Positions 1 to 5,693 of a DNA stretch of 6,400 nt are shown piece after piece; positions within the stretch are counted from its first letter, which is position 1, and the number at the start of each line of letters is the position of its first letter. The notes below the pieces were generated by a model. That model was given only the letters and a program-made list of their open reading frames with translations. It was not told the DNA's origin and searched no databases. A program made the position numbers and the translations under genes. The DNA lies in contig JAFAGN010000013.1 of the NCBI GenBank assembly GCA_023422695.1, positions 1-6,400 on the forward strand, given 5' to 3'. The DNA comes from Pseudomonadota bacterium. Its GTDB lineage: Bacteria; Pseudomonadota; Alphaproteobacteria; Sphingomonadales; Sphingomonadaceae.

Positions 1-43
1 CCGCTAGCCGATTATTCCTGCGTTGCTGCTTAAACCGACAGCG

Positions 44-63
44 GCCCCCGCCTGCGCGGGGGC
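44..63. repeat. Perfect GC-rich palindrome (REP-like or terminator-like hairpin)
   Basis: Bases 44-51 (GCCCCCGC) are perfectly complementary to 56-63 (GCGGGGGC) around the 4-base loop CTGC, giving an 8-bp all-GC hairpin. Similar short palindromes are dispersed between genes in many sphingomonad genomes, so a REP-like repeat is the favoured reading. It could also stop transcription from an upstream gene, but no run of T follows on either strand, so a classical intrinsic terminator is not supported. Apart from this hairpin I see nothing firm in bases 1-112. The hairpin is seen directly. Its repeat nature is inferred and cannot be tested with one copy. Confidence 0.6.
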
Positions 64-112
64 GACGAAACTTTGCCGCGCCGGTCCAGCTATGTCGGTC
101 GATATACGGCGA

Positions 113-141
113 TTGACCACCACCCCGTAACCAAGCTAACG
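113..141 (+). promoter_or_regulatory. Possible sigma-70-type promoter of the B12 operon
   Basis: TTGACC at 113-118 matches a -35 element well. After a 17-base spacer, CTAACG at 136-141 is a weak -10 candidate. Transcription would start near 147-149, just before the first paired base of the riboswitch aptamer (about 150), which is where a riboswitch mRNA should begin. The -10 match is poor, so the call rests mainly on the -35 box and position. Other AT-richer hexamers nearby (TATGTC at 91, TATACG at 103) have no properly spaced -35 box. Confidence 0.35.
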
Positions 142-149
142 GGCGCCAA

Positions 150-312
150 GCGACAGGTTCCCCGGTGACGGGGACTAAGAGGGAACGGGATAACCCCGGC
201 TGCCCCTGCAACTGTACGCGGCGAGCCATCGGCCACATGCCATTGGGACTTTCAGTCCCGAGAAGGCGGCCGAACCGGCGCTGACCCGCAAGCCAGGAGA
301 CCTGCCCGTCGC
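150..312 (+). promoter_or_regulatory. Cobalamin (adenosylcobalamin-type) riboswitch aptamer
   Basis: This is a B12-sensing RNA controlling the downstream operon. The most diagnostic element is the B12 box, AGCCAGGAGACCTGCC, at 291-306. Other conserved core blocks are AAGAGGGAA at 177-185 and GCTGCCCCTGCAACTGT at 199-215. The closing helix is visible: GCGAC (150-154) pairs with GTCGC (308-312), and AGGT (155-158) with ACCT (300-303). A small hairpin with a GTGA tetraloop lies at 160-173. A peripheral 6-bp hairpin, GGGACT/AGTCCC, lies at 245-259. Cobalamin riboswitches normally lower expression of uptake and synthesis genes when B12 is plentiful, and the first gene here is a B12 receptor, which agrees. 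End points are good to a few bases. Confidence 0.95.
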
Positions 313-363
313 CGTCGTCTTTCGCGCGGGCAGGGTGCACCGGGCGGACGGGGGTGAACCCGC

Positions 364-456
364 ATGACGACAAAGTTGACCGCGTTCGCGCGGGGACGTT
401 GTCGTGCGCCCGGTGGCCCAGACATCGATCCCGCGTGCGTGCGGTGTTGTCGATGA
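364..456 (+). CDS. Possible 30-codon leader ORF upstream of btuB
   Basis: An ATG at 364 opens a 30-codon frame ending at TGA 454-456. A G-rich stretch, GGGGGTGA (350-357), lies about 6 bases before the ATG and could serve as a ribosome-binding site. The stop codon touches the btuB Shine-Dalgarno sequence, 10 bases before the btuB start, an arrangement suited to translational coupling. The predicted peptide begins MTTKLTAFARGRC, ends in a short Cys/Arg-rich tail, and resembles no family I know. The frame also overlaps the stem-loop at 367-405, so its sequence may be set by RNA structure rather than by protein function. Short open frames are common in DNA this GC-rich, so support is weak. Confidence 0.2.
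   Translation: MTTKLTAFARGRCRAPGGPDIDPACVRCCR
367..405 (+). other. Strong stem-loop in the btuB leader
   Basis: ACGACAA (367-373) pairs with TTGTCGT (399-405). Above an internal loop, CCGCG (380-384) pairs with CGCGG (389-393), closed by a TTCG tetraloop. It sits between the aptamer and btuB, inside the loop of the proposed start-site sequestering helix, so it may bring the two sides together. No T-tract follows, so it does not look like an intrinsic terminator. It could be the loop partner used by the cobalamin aptamer in its kissing interaction, but I could not show this. Confidence 0.55.
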
Positions 457-460
457 GGTT
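454..460 (+). promoter_or_regulatory. Ribosome-binding site deciding the btuB start
   Basis: TGAGGTT contains GAGG (455-458), 8 bases before the ATG at 467. This spacing favours ATG 467 over the in-frame GTG at 404, which would add 21 residues ahead of an otherwise normal signal peptide. The site lies in the region predicted to be masked by bases 351-365. Confidence 0.7.
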
Positions 461-466
461 ACCCCG

Positions 467-2416
467 ATGAAGTGCTTTTTGCGTCTTTCTGTTTCGCTCG
501 CCGTGCTGGCGGCGTCATCCCCCGCGCTCGCCGAGGAGGCAGCGCACGCCGTCGCCGCCGAGGGCGACAGCATCATTGTCACCGCGACGCGCGCGCCGCT
601 GACGCTTGATGAAATCCCCGCCGCGATAACAGTGCTCGACAAACCCGCGATCGACCGCGCGCAGGACATCGGGGTCACCGAAGTGCTGCTGCGCACCCCC
701 GGCATCAGCATGTCGCGCAACGGCGGCTATGGCACCGCGACGTCGCTGCGGATTCGCGGCGCCGAATCCGAATATAGCGTCGCGGTGATCGACGGGGTGA
801 AGCTGAACGATCCGTCGTCGACCGGCGGCGGGTTCAACTTCACCAATTTGCTGGTCGGCGACATCGCGCGAATCGAAGTGCTCCGCGGGCCGCAGTCGAT
901 CCTGTGGGGCAGCCAGGCGATCGGCGGGGTGGTCAATATCGTCACCGCGACCCCCGAAAAGGCGCTCGAGGCCAGCTTCGACATCGAAGCCGGTTCGCGC
1001 AACACCGTCAGCGCGCGCGCTGCGGTCGGCGGCCAGACCGGCCCGCTCAGCTGGCGGATCGGCGGGCAGCGCTTCACCACCGACGGCATTTCGTCGCACG
1101 CCGCGGCGTTCGGCGGGGTCGAGCGCGACGGTTATCGCAACCATAATGTGTCGGGCCGCGCCGAGCTGGCACTGGCCGAAAATGTCAGCGTCGAAGTCCG
1201 CGGCACCTATGCGAGCGGACGGGTGCAGTTCGACGGCTTCAACGCCGACAGCGCCGATTATGGGCTGAACAAGGAGTTTGTCGGCTATGCGGGGGTCAAT
1301 TTCGACCTCGCTGATGGCCGCTTTCGCAATCGCATCGCCTATGGCCACACCGACACCAACCGCGACAATTACAATCCGACCCGCGCCCGCCCGCAAAGTT
1401 TCGAGGCCGACGGCCGCAACAAGCGCTGGGAATATCAGGGCAGTTTCGCGGTGAGCGAGCGGATTTCGGCGATCTTCGGGATCGAGAATGAACGGTCCGA
1501 TTTCCGCAGTCGTTCGCCCGCGGCGTCGCTGTCGACCCCGCTGCCCGCCTTCGCGCGCGGCGAGGCGGAACTCACCAGCGCCTATGGTCAGCTGAGCGTC
1601 GAGCCGGTCGCCGGGCTGACGCTCAACGGCGGGGTGCGCTACGACGATCATAACCGTTACGGCGGGCAGACGCTGTTCGCGGCGGGCGGCGTGTGGCGGC
1701 TGCCGACCGGCACGGTGCTGCGCGCCAGCTATGGCGAGGGTTTCAAGGCGCCGTCGCTGTACCAGCTGTTCAGCGAATATGGGAATGTGGCGCTCGACCC
1801 GGAGGAAGCGCACGGCTGGGAAGCGGGGGTCGAACAGCATCTGTTCGGATCGCAGCTGGTCGTCGGGGCGAACTGGTTCGAACGGACGACGACGAACCAG
1901 ATCATCTACAACAGCTGTTCGGGCACCGCGACCAACCCGCTGTGTTTTGTCCCCGGCGATCCGACGACGCGGCGCTTCGGCTATTATTCGAACGTCGCGC
2001 GCAGCGAGGCGCACGGCGTTGAAGCTACCGCAGCGCTTTCGCTCGGCGGGCTGAAGCTGGACGGCAATTATAGCTGGATCGTCGCCGAGGACAGGTCTGA
2101 AAGCACCGCCAATTTTGGCAAATGGCTGCCGCGCCGGCCGCGCCAAACGGCCAATGCCGCGGTCAGTTATGACTTCGACTTCGGACTGGAACTCGGCGCC
2201 GCGGTCCGCTGGTCGGGCAAAAGCTATGACAATGCGAGCAACGCGACGCGGCTCGACGATTATACGCTCGTCGATCTGCGCGCCGAATTTGCGCTGTCCG
2301 ACAAGGTTCAGCTGTTCGCGCGTGCCGAAAATATCTTTGACGAACAATATATGACCGCGTTCCGCTATGGCTCGATCGGGCGCAGCATCTACGCCGGCAT
2401 CCGGGGGCGGTTCTGA
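467..2416 (+). CDS. btuB: TonB-dependent outer-membrane cobalamin receptor BtuB
   Basis: This protein carries cobalamin and related corrinoids across the outer membrane using TonB/ExbBD energy. The 649-residue product starts with a signal peptide (1-22) ending ALA before Glu23. A TonB box, DSIIVTAT, follows at 34-41, then the plug domain (about 45-165) with the highly conserved RIEVLRGP starting at Arg135 and GSQAIGGVVNIVT just after it. The remainder is a 22-strand-type beta-barrel ending in Phe, as outer-membrane proteins usually do. The late motifs YGEGFKAPSLYQLF and ARAENIFDEQY are typical of the family. E. coli BtuB is 614 residues, so the length fits. The mature protein has only two cysteines, Cys484 and Cys493, probably a disulfide in an outer loop. 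The riboswitch upstream makes cobalamin the likely ligand, though cobinamide is also possible. The stop overlaps the next start (TGATG). The sequence is seen directly; substrate specificity is inferred. Confidence 0.93.
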   Translation: MKCFLRLSVSLAVLAASSPALAEEAAHAVAAEGDSIIVTATRAPLTLDEIPAAITVLDKPAIDRAQDIGVTEVLLRTPGISMSRNGGYGTATSLRIRGAESEYSVAVIDGVKLNDPSSTGGGFNFTNLLVGDIARIEVLRGPQSILWGSQAIGGVVNIVTATPEKALEASFDIEAGSRNTVSARAAVGGQTGPLSWRIGGQRFTTDGISSHAAAFGGVERDGYRNHNVSGRAELALAENVSVEVRGTYASGRVQFDGFNADSADYGLNKEFVGYAGVNFDLADGRFRNRIAYGHTDTNRDNYNPTRARPQSFEADGRNKRWEYQGSFAVSERISAIFGIENERSDFRSRSPAASLSTPLPAFARGEAELTSAYGQLSVEPVAGLTLNGGVRYDDHNRYGGQTLFAAGGVWRLPTGTVLRASYGEGFKAPSLYQLFSEYGNVALDPEEAHGWEAGVEQHLFGSQLVVGANWFERTTTNQIIYNSCSGTATNPLCFVPGDPTTRRFGYYSNVARSEAHGVEATAALSLGGLKLDGNYSWIVAEDRSESTANFGKWLPRRPRQTANAAVSYDFDFGLELGAAVRWSGKSYDNASNATRLDDYTLVDLRAEFALSDKVQLFARAENIFDEQYMTAFRYGSIGRSIYAGIRGRF

Positions 2417-2964
2417 TGGCGGCGCTGTCGCAGCGCGGCGCATCGGCGCTCTGGGTCGCGCTGCTGACCGCGGCGAGCACGGCGACGACGCTGGCGCTCG
2501 GCTGCGCGACGCCCTTTCCGGCGCTCGCGGCGCTCGCGGCGGTGCATATGCGCCGCCCGGGCGGCGTCGCGCTGATGCTGCTGGCATGGCTTGCGAGCCA
2601 GCTTGTCGGCTTTTTCCTGCTCGGTTATCCGCGCGACGGCAGCACGTTCGCGTGGGGCGCCGGGCTCGGCACCGCGGCGGTGGGTTCGGCGCTCGCGAGC
2701 TATGCGGCGCTGCGGGCGCTGGCTTACCGGTCGACCGCGGCGCGGCTCAGCCTCGCCTATGCGGCAGGTTTTACGGCGTTCAAGGCGATCATCCTCGGCT
2801 GGGCGCTGGTGCTTGGCGGGCTGCACACCGCCATGGCGCCCGACCTGCTGGCCGAGCAATTTGTCCGCAACGGCGCGATCCTGATCGGCTTTTATGCCGT
2901 CTATCGCGCCCTGATCGCGGTCGGTGTCCCGGCACCGTCGCAGCCGGCCGCGAGCGCGGCCTGA
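2416..2964 (+). CDS. Small polytopic membrane protein linked to B12 genes; candidate corrinoid or cobalt carrier
   Basis: This 182-residue protein has no precise family name I can defend. It shows five or six hydrophobic segments: about 10-29, 33-46 (short), 50-70, 78-103, 112-136 and 150-171, with a polar Ala/Pro tail. The only cysteine is Cys30, in GCATPFPALA at the end of the first segment. Other recognisable motifs are ASQLVGFFLLGYPRD (60-74) and FAWGAGLG (78-85). Size, topology and position directly after btuB resemble solitary S components of ECF-type vitamin transporters. In BtuM, one such B12 protein, a cysteine binds the cobalt of cobalamin, so Cys30 could play a similar part. No ATPase is encoded next to it. 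It overlaps btuB by one base and the next gene by one base, so co-expression is nearly certain. Transport of cobalt or of the lower ligand are alternatives. Membrane location is well supported; substrate is inference. Confidence 0.75.
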   Translation: MAALSQRGASALWVALLTAASTATTLALGCATPFPALAALAAVHMRRPGGVALMLLAWLASQLVGFFLLGYPRDGSTFAWGAGLGTAAVGSALASYAALRALAYRSTAARLSLAYAAGFTAFKAIILGWALVLGGLHTAMAPDLLAEQFVRNGAILIGFYAVYRALIAVGVPAPSQPAASAA

Positions 2965-3371
2965 TGCTGACGCGCGTCGACCCGGGTCCGGCGGTGGTGG
3001 TGTGCAATAGCTGTCGCCACAGCCGCGAGGCACAGGTCGACGCCGCAGGCATACGCGGCGGGGCGCGGCTGGTCGCGGCGCTGCGCGATGCAAAGGCCGC
3101 CGACCCGCGTTACGCGGCGATCGCGGTGCAGGAGATGGCGTGCCTGTTCGCATGCCAGGATTTTTGCACCGTCCACCTGCGCGCACCGGGCAAGATCGCC
3201 TATGTACTGGGCCGCTTCGTTGCCGGCGAAGACACGGCGCGCGCAATCCTCGACTATGCGGTCCATTATGCCGCGAGCGAGCATGGCCGCGTTCCCTATT
3301 CGCTGTGGCCCGAGGGCGTCAAAGGTCATTTCATCACCCGCACACCCCCGGCAGGATTTGTCGCCGAATGA
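2964..3371 (+). CDS. DUF1636 family cysteine-rich putative metal-binding protein
   Basis: The 135-residue soluble product matches the DUF1636 pattern I know: an N-terminal strand leading into CNSC (Cys14, Cys17), a central CLFACQDFC (Cys60, Cys64, Cys68), then APGKIAYVLGRF, a helix with YAVHYAASEHGRVPYS, and a C-terminal basic/proline segment. The family is thought to have a thioredoxin-like ferredoxin fold, and the cysteines could hold an iron-sulfur cluster or another metal. The biochemical role is unknown. It often occurs near cobalamin genes, and here it sits between a B12 uptake pair and the nucleotide-loop enzymes. Reducing or decyanating incoming corrinoid, or handling cobalt, are reasonable guesses without direct evidence. 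The start at 2964 overlaps the preceding stop (TGATG), and longer in-frame starts would run far into the previous gene. The stop overlaps the cobT start (ATGA). Confidence 0.82.
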   Translation: MLTRVDPGPAVVVCNSCRHSREAQVDAAGIRGGARLVAALRDAKAADPRYAAIAVQEMACLFACQDFCTVHLRAPGKIAYVLGRFVAGEDTARAILDYAVHYAASEHGRVPYSLWPEGVKGHFITRTPPAGFVAE

Positions 3372-4384
3372 CCAGTTTTCCTTCCGTTCAAGCCTTTGCC
3401 GCGGCGCTTGCCGATTTACGCGAACCCGATCCGCACGCCGCTGCCGATGCACGCGTCCGGCAGGCGGAGTTGACCAAGCCGGCGGGCTCGCTCGGGAAAC
3501 TCGAGGAGCTCGCGATCTTTTTCGCCGGATGGCATCGCAAGGCGCGGCCGCGGATCGAGCGAGCGCGCGCTGCGATCTTTGCAGGCAACCACGGGGTCAC
3601 CGTTCACGGCGTCAGCGCCTTTCCGGCGAGCGTGACGGCGCAGATGGTGGCCAATTTTGCGCGCGGCGGAGCGGCGATCAACGCGCTGTCGCGCGCGGCG
3701 GGGCTGGAACTGGCGGTTGTCGCGCTCGACCTCGACCGGCCGACCGCCGATTTCACCGTCGCGGCGGCGATGTCCGAGGATGCGTGCCTCGATGCGTTGA
3801 ACCGCGGCGCCGCGGCGGTCGATGCCGACCTTGACCTGATCGTGCTGGGCGAGATGGGGATCGGCAATTCGACCGCGGCGGCGGCGCTGTGCGCGCGCAG
3901 TTTCGGCGGCGACGCCGCGGCGTGGGTCGGCCCCGGCACCGGAGTCGATGGCCATGGCGTCGCGCGCAAGGCCGAGGTGGTCGCGCGCGCCCTCGCCTTT
4001 CATGGCGAAGCGCCGATGACCGCGTTCGAGACGCTGCGCCGCGTCGGCGGACGCGAGATTGCGGCGATTGCGGGCGCGATTGTCCGCGCGCGCCAGCTGG
4101 GGATTCCCGTGCTGCTCGACGGCTTTATCTGCAGCGCGGCGCTCGCCCCGCTCGCCGCCGACAATCCGGCGATCGCGGCGCATTGCATCGCGGGCCATTG
4201 TTCGGCCGAGCCGGGACACCGGCATCTGCTCGATCGGCTCGGGCTCGATCCGCTGCTGATGCTCGGCATGCGGCTCGGCGAAGGCAGCGGCGCGGCGGTG
4301 GCGGCGAACGTGATCCGCAGCGCGCTCGCCGCGCACAACGAGATGGCGACCTTTGCCGAGGCGCAGGTGTCGGCGTCGCTATGA
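3368..4384 (+). CDS. cobT: Nicotinate-nucleotide--dimethylbenzimidazole phosphoribosyltransferase CobT
   Basis: CobT transfers the phosphoribosyl group from nicotinate mononucleotide to the lower-ligand base, usually 5,6-dimethylbenzimidazole, giving alpha-ribazole 5'-phosphate in the cytoplasm. The 338-residue length is close to that of the enteric enzymes. Family motifs occur in order: KPAGSLG at 37-43, AGNHGV at 72-77, EMGIGNST at 162-169, GPGTGVDGHG shortly after, GHCSAEPGH, and RLGEGSGA near the C-terminus. Glu305 in the last motif aligns with the catalytic glutamate (Glu317) of the Salmonella enzyme. All expected active-site regions are present, so it looks intact. The start overlaps the DUF1636 stop by ATGA, with only a weak AGGA some 11 bases upstream, which suggests coupling. 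Nothing in the sequence alone tells which base it prefers. Confidence 0.95.
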   Translation: MTSFPSVQAFAAALADLREPDPHAAADARVRQAELTKPAGSLGKLEELAIFFAGWHRKARPRIERARAAIFAGNHGVTVHGVSAFPASVTAQMVANFARGGAAINALSRAAGLELAVVALDLDRPTADFTVAAAMSEDACLDALNRGAAAVDADLDLIVLGEMGIGNSTAAAALCARSFGGDAAAWVGPGTGVDGHGVARKAEVVARALAFHGEAPMTAFETLRRVGGREIAAIAGAIVRARQLGIPVLLDGFICSAALAPLAADNPAIAAHCIAGHCSAEPGHRHLLDRLGLDPLLMLGMRLGEGSGAAVAANVIRSALAAHNEMATFAEAQVSASL

Positions 4385-4950
4385 GCGGCTTTGCGCTCCA
4401 TCTGCTACGCCACGGCGCGCCCGAAACCCCGGGGCTGCTGATGGGACGCACCGATGGCGCACCGACGCCGGCGGGCATCACAGCGTGCGCGGCGCAGGCG
4501 GCGGGGCTGGGCATCGAACAGATCGTCGCGTCGGACCTCGTGCGCAGCCGCGCCGCGGGCGAAGCGATCAGCCGCGCCCTCGCGCTGCCGCTCGCCGTCG
4601 ATCCGCGCTGGCGCGAGCTCGATTTCGGCGACTGGGACGGAAGCGCGAGCGGCGCGGTCGATCGCGAGGCGCTCGGGCGGTTCTGGGACGATCCCGACGC
4701 GAGCCCGCCGCCGGGCGGCGAACGCTGGTCGGCGCTGGTCGCGCGCATATCGGGCGCGCTGGCCGATCTGGCGCCGGTGCCGACGCTGGTGGTCGCGCAC
4801 GGCGGTTCGATGCGCGCCGCGCTGCACATCCTCTGCGGGTTCGGCCAGCGCCAGCTGTGGGCGTTCGACCTGCCCTATGCGGCGCGGCTTTCGCTCCATG
4901 TGTGGCCGGGCGAGCGCGCCAGCGCGCAGGTCGTCGGACTAACGCCATGA
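4381..4950 (+). CDS. cobC: Histidine phosphatase, probable alpha-ribazole phosphatase CobC
   Basis: The 189-residue protein belongs to the histidine phosphatase (phosphoglycerate mutase-like) superfamily. The phospho-accepting motif LRHG contains Arg10 and His11. SDLVRSR (51-57) supplies another phosphate-binding arginine, ELDFGDWDG starts at Glu79 (the likely proton donor), and VVAHGGS contains the second catalytic His140. These are the expected catalytic residues. In B12 synthesis CobC removes phosphate from alpha-ribazole 5'-phosphate made by CobT, or from cobalamin 5'-phosphate made by CobS. Its place between cobT and cobS, with ATGA overlaps at both ends, is the main reason for this specific function, because the fold alone is shared by many phosphatases. 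The name cobC follows Salmonella/E. coli usage. In the Pseudomonas denitrificans naming cobC means the decarboxylase encoded further downstream. Confidence 0.88.
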   Translation: MSGFALHLLRHGAPETPGLLMGRTDGAPTPAGITACAAQAAGLGIEQIVASDLVRSRAAGEAISRALALPLAVDPRWRELDFGDWDGSASGAVDREALGRFWDDPDASPPPGGERWSALVARISGALADLAPVPTLVVAHGGSMRAALHILCGFGQRQLWAFDLPYAARLSLHVWPGERASAQVVGLTP

Positions 4951-5693
4951 AAGGCTTGCTGATCGCCGTCCAGTTCCTGACCCGGCTGCCGGCGCCGCGG
5001 ATCACCGTGTCGGGCGACGAATTCGCGGCGTCGATGCGCTGGTTCCCCGCGGTCGGCCTGATCGTCGGCGCGCTTGTCGCGGGCGCGGGCTGGGCGGGAG
5101 CGCGGGTAGATCCGTGGACCGGGGCGTTTGCGGCGCTGCTGGTCTGGGTCGCGGTCACCGGCGCGCTGCACCTCGACGGGCTGGGCGATATTGCCGACGC
5201 GAGCGGCGCAGCGCACAAGGCCGGCGGGCAGCTGTCCGCCTTCGAGGATCGCGACCGGCTGCTGGCGGTGCTGGCGGACCCGCATGTCGGCAGCTTTGCG
5301 GTCGTCGCGATCGCGCTGCAATTATTGGCCAAGCTGGTGCTGCTTCGCGCGCTGCTCGACAACCATGCCTTTGTCGCCATCGCCCTCATCCCCTTTGCGG
5401 CGCGGCTCGGCCCGCTCATCTGGTCGCGCGCGCTGCCCGATCTGCACGCGGGGCTGGGGTCGCGCTTTCGCAATGCCGTGCGCCCCGTCGATTTCGCGAT
5501 CTGGAGCGCGCTGCTGCTCGCGGCGGCGTGGACGTCGCCGTCGCTGCTGGCCGCGCCGCCGGTTTTTCTGCTGTGGGGCTGGTGGCTGAAACGCACGATC
5601 GGCGGCATTTCGGGTGACGGACATGGTGCGGGGATCGAGCTTGGCGAAAGCGCGCTGCTCGCTGCTGCGCTGCTGGTCGTTCAACTGGCATGA
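4947..5693 (+). CDS. cobS: Adenosylcobinamide-GDP ribazoletransferase (cobalamin synthase) CobS
   Basis: CobS is an integral inner-membrane enzyme that joins adenosylcobinamide-GDP to alpha-ribazole (or its phosphate), completing the nucleotide loop and releasing GMP. The 248 residues fit the family. Visible motifs are QFLTRLPAP at 9-17, RWFPAVGLIVG at 31-41, the acidic metal-binding HLDGLGDIAD at 75-84, DPHVGSF at 111-117, and GGISGDGHGA at 219-228 followed by Glu231. Hydrophobic segments lie at about 34-51, 58-74, 115-135, 140-160, 184-204 and 233-247. The usual HLDGLADT reads HLDGLGDI here, a mild variation that keeps the aspartates. It overlaps cobC and the following gene by ATGA at each end. 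The in-frame extension upstream of 4947 is a shadow of cobC and lacks family motifs. Confidence 0.95.
   Translation: MKGLLIAVQFLTRLPAPRITVSGDEFAASMRWFPAVGLIVGALVAGAGWAGARVDPWTGAFAALLVWVAVTGALHLDGLGDIADASGAAHKAGGQLSAFEDRDRLLAVLADPHVGSFAVVAIALQLLAKLVLLRALLDNHAFVAIALIPFAARLGPLIWSRALPDLHAGLGSRFRNAVRPVDFAIWSALLLAAAWTSPSLLAAPPVFLLWGWWLKRTIGGISGDGHGAGIELGESALLAAALLVVQLA

Larger units (their letters stand above)
351..465 (+). promoter_or_regulatory. Putative riboswitch expression platform sequestering the btuB ribosome-binding site
   Basis: The segment 351-365 can pair with 453-465, which covers the btuB Shine-Dalgarno region: GGGGT (351-355) with ACCCC (461-465), AACC (357-360) with GGTT (457-460), and CAT (363-365) with ATG (453-455). 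A one-base bulge (356) and a small internal loop interrupt it, giving 12 bp in all. The same segment (352-360) can instead pair with GGTTCCCC at 156-163 inside the aptamer, 8 bp with T355 bulged. The two pairings are mutually exclusive. A folded B12-bound aptamer would free the segment to mask the start site, which matches an OFF switch on translation. The pairings were found by eye and the mechanism is inferred. Confidence 0.45.

Noticed and set aside
1..33. Possible tail of an upstream + strand gene ending at TAA 31-33
   Set aside because: Only ten codons are visible and they cannot be assigned. The hairpin at 44-63 would fit as a 3' element, but this is too little evidence for a gene.
44..75. 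Intrinsic terminator at the palindrome
   Set aside because: The sequence after the hairpin (GACGAAACTTT) has no continuous T-run, and the opposite side lacks one too, so a repeat is the safer call.
404..466. In-frame GTG at 404 as the btuB start
   Set aside because: It would add 21 residues before a complete signal peptide and begins inside the leader stem-loop. ATG 467 has a well-spaced ribosome-binding site.
515..2587. 690-codon open frame on the - strand opposite btuB
   Set aside because: The translation is rich in Arg, Ala and Pro with no recognisable domain, a typical antisense shadow of a GC-rich gene. The + strand frame has a signal peptide, TonB box and receptor motifs.
2367..2963. 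N-terminal extension of the DUF1636 frame running back over the membrane protein gene
   Set aside because: The extension is a Gly/Arg/Ala-rich out-of-frame reading of the membrane protein gene. The family pattern begins only after ATG 2964.
3416..4336. 306-codon open frame on the - strand opposite cobT
   Set aside because: Low-complexity Arg/Ala-rich product with no motif; the cobT frame carries all family motifs.
4568..5608. 346-codon open frame on the - strand opposite cobC and cobS
   Set aside because: It spans two well-supported genes and shows Ser/Arg/Pro-rich composition without a domain, so it is a shadow.
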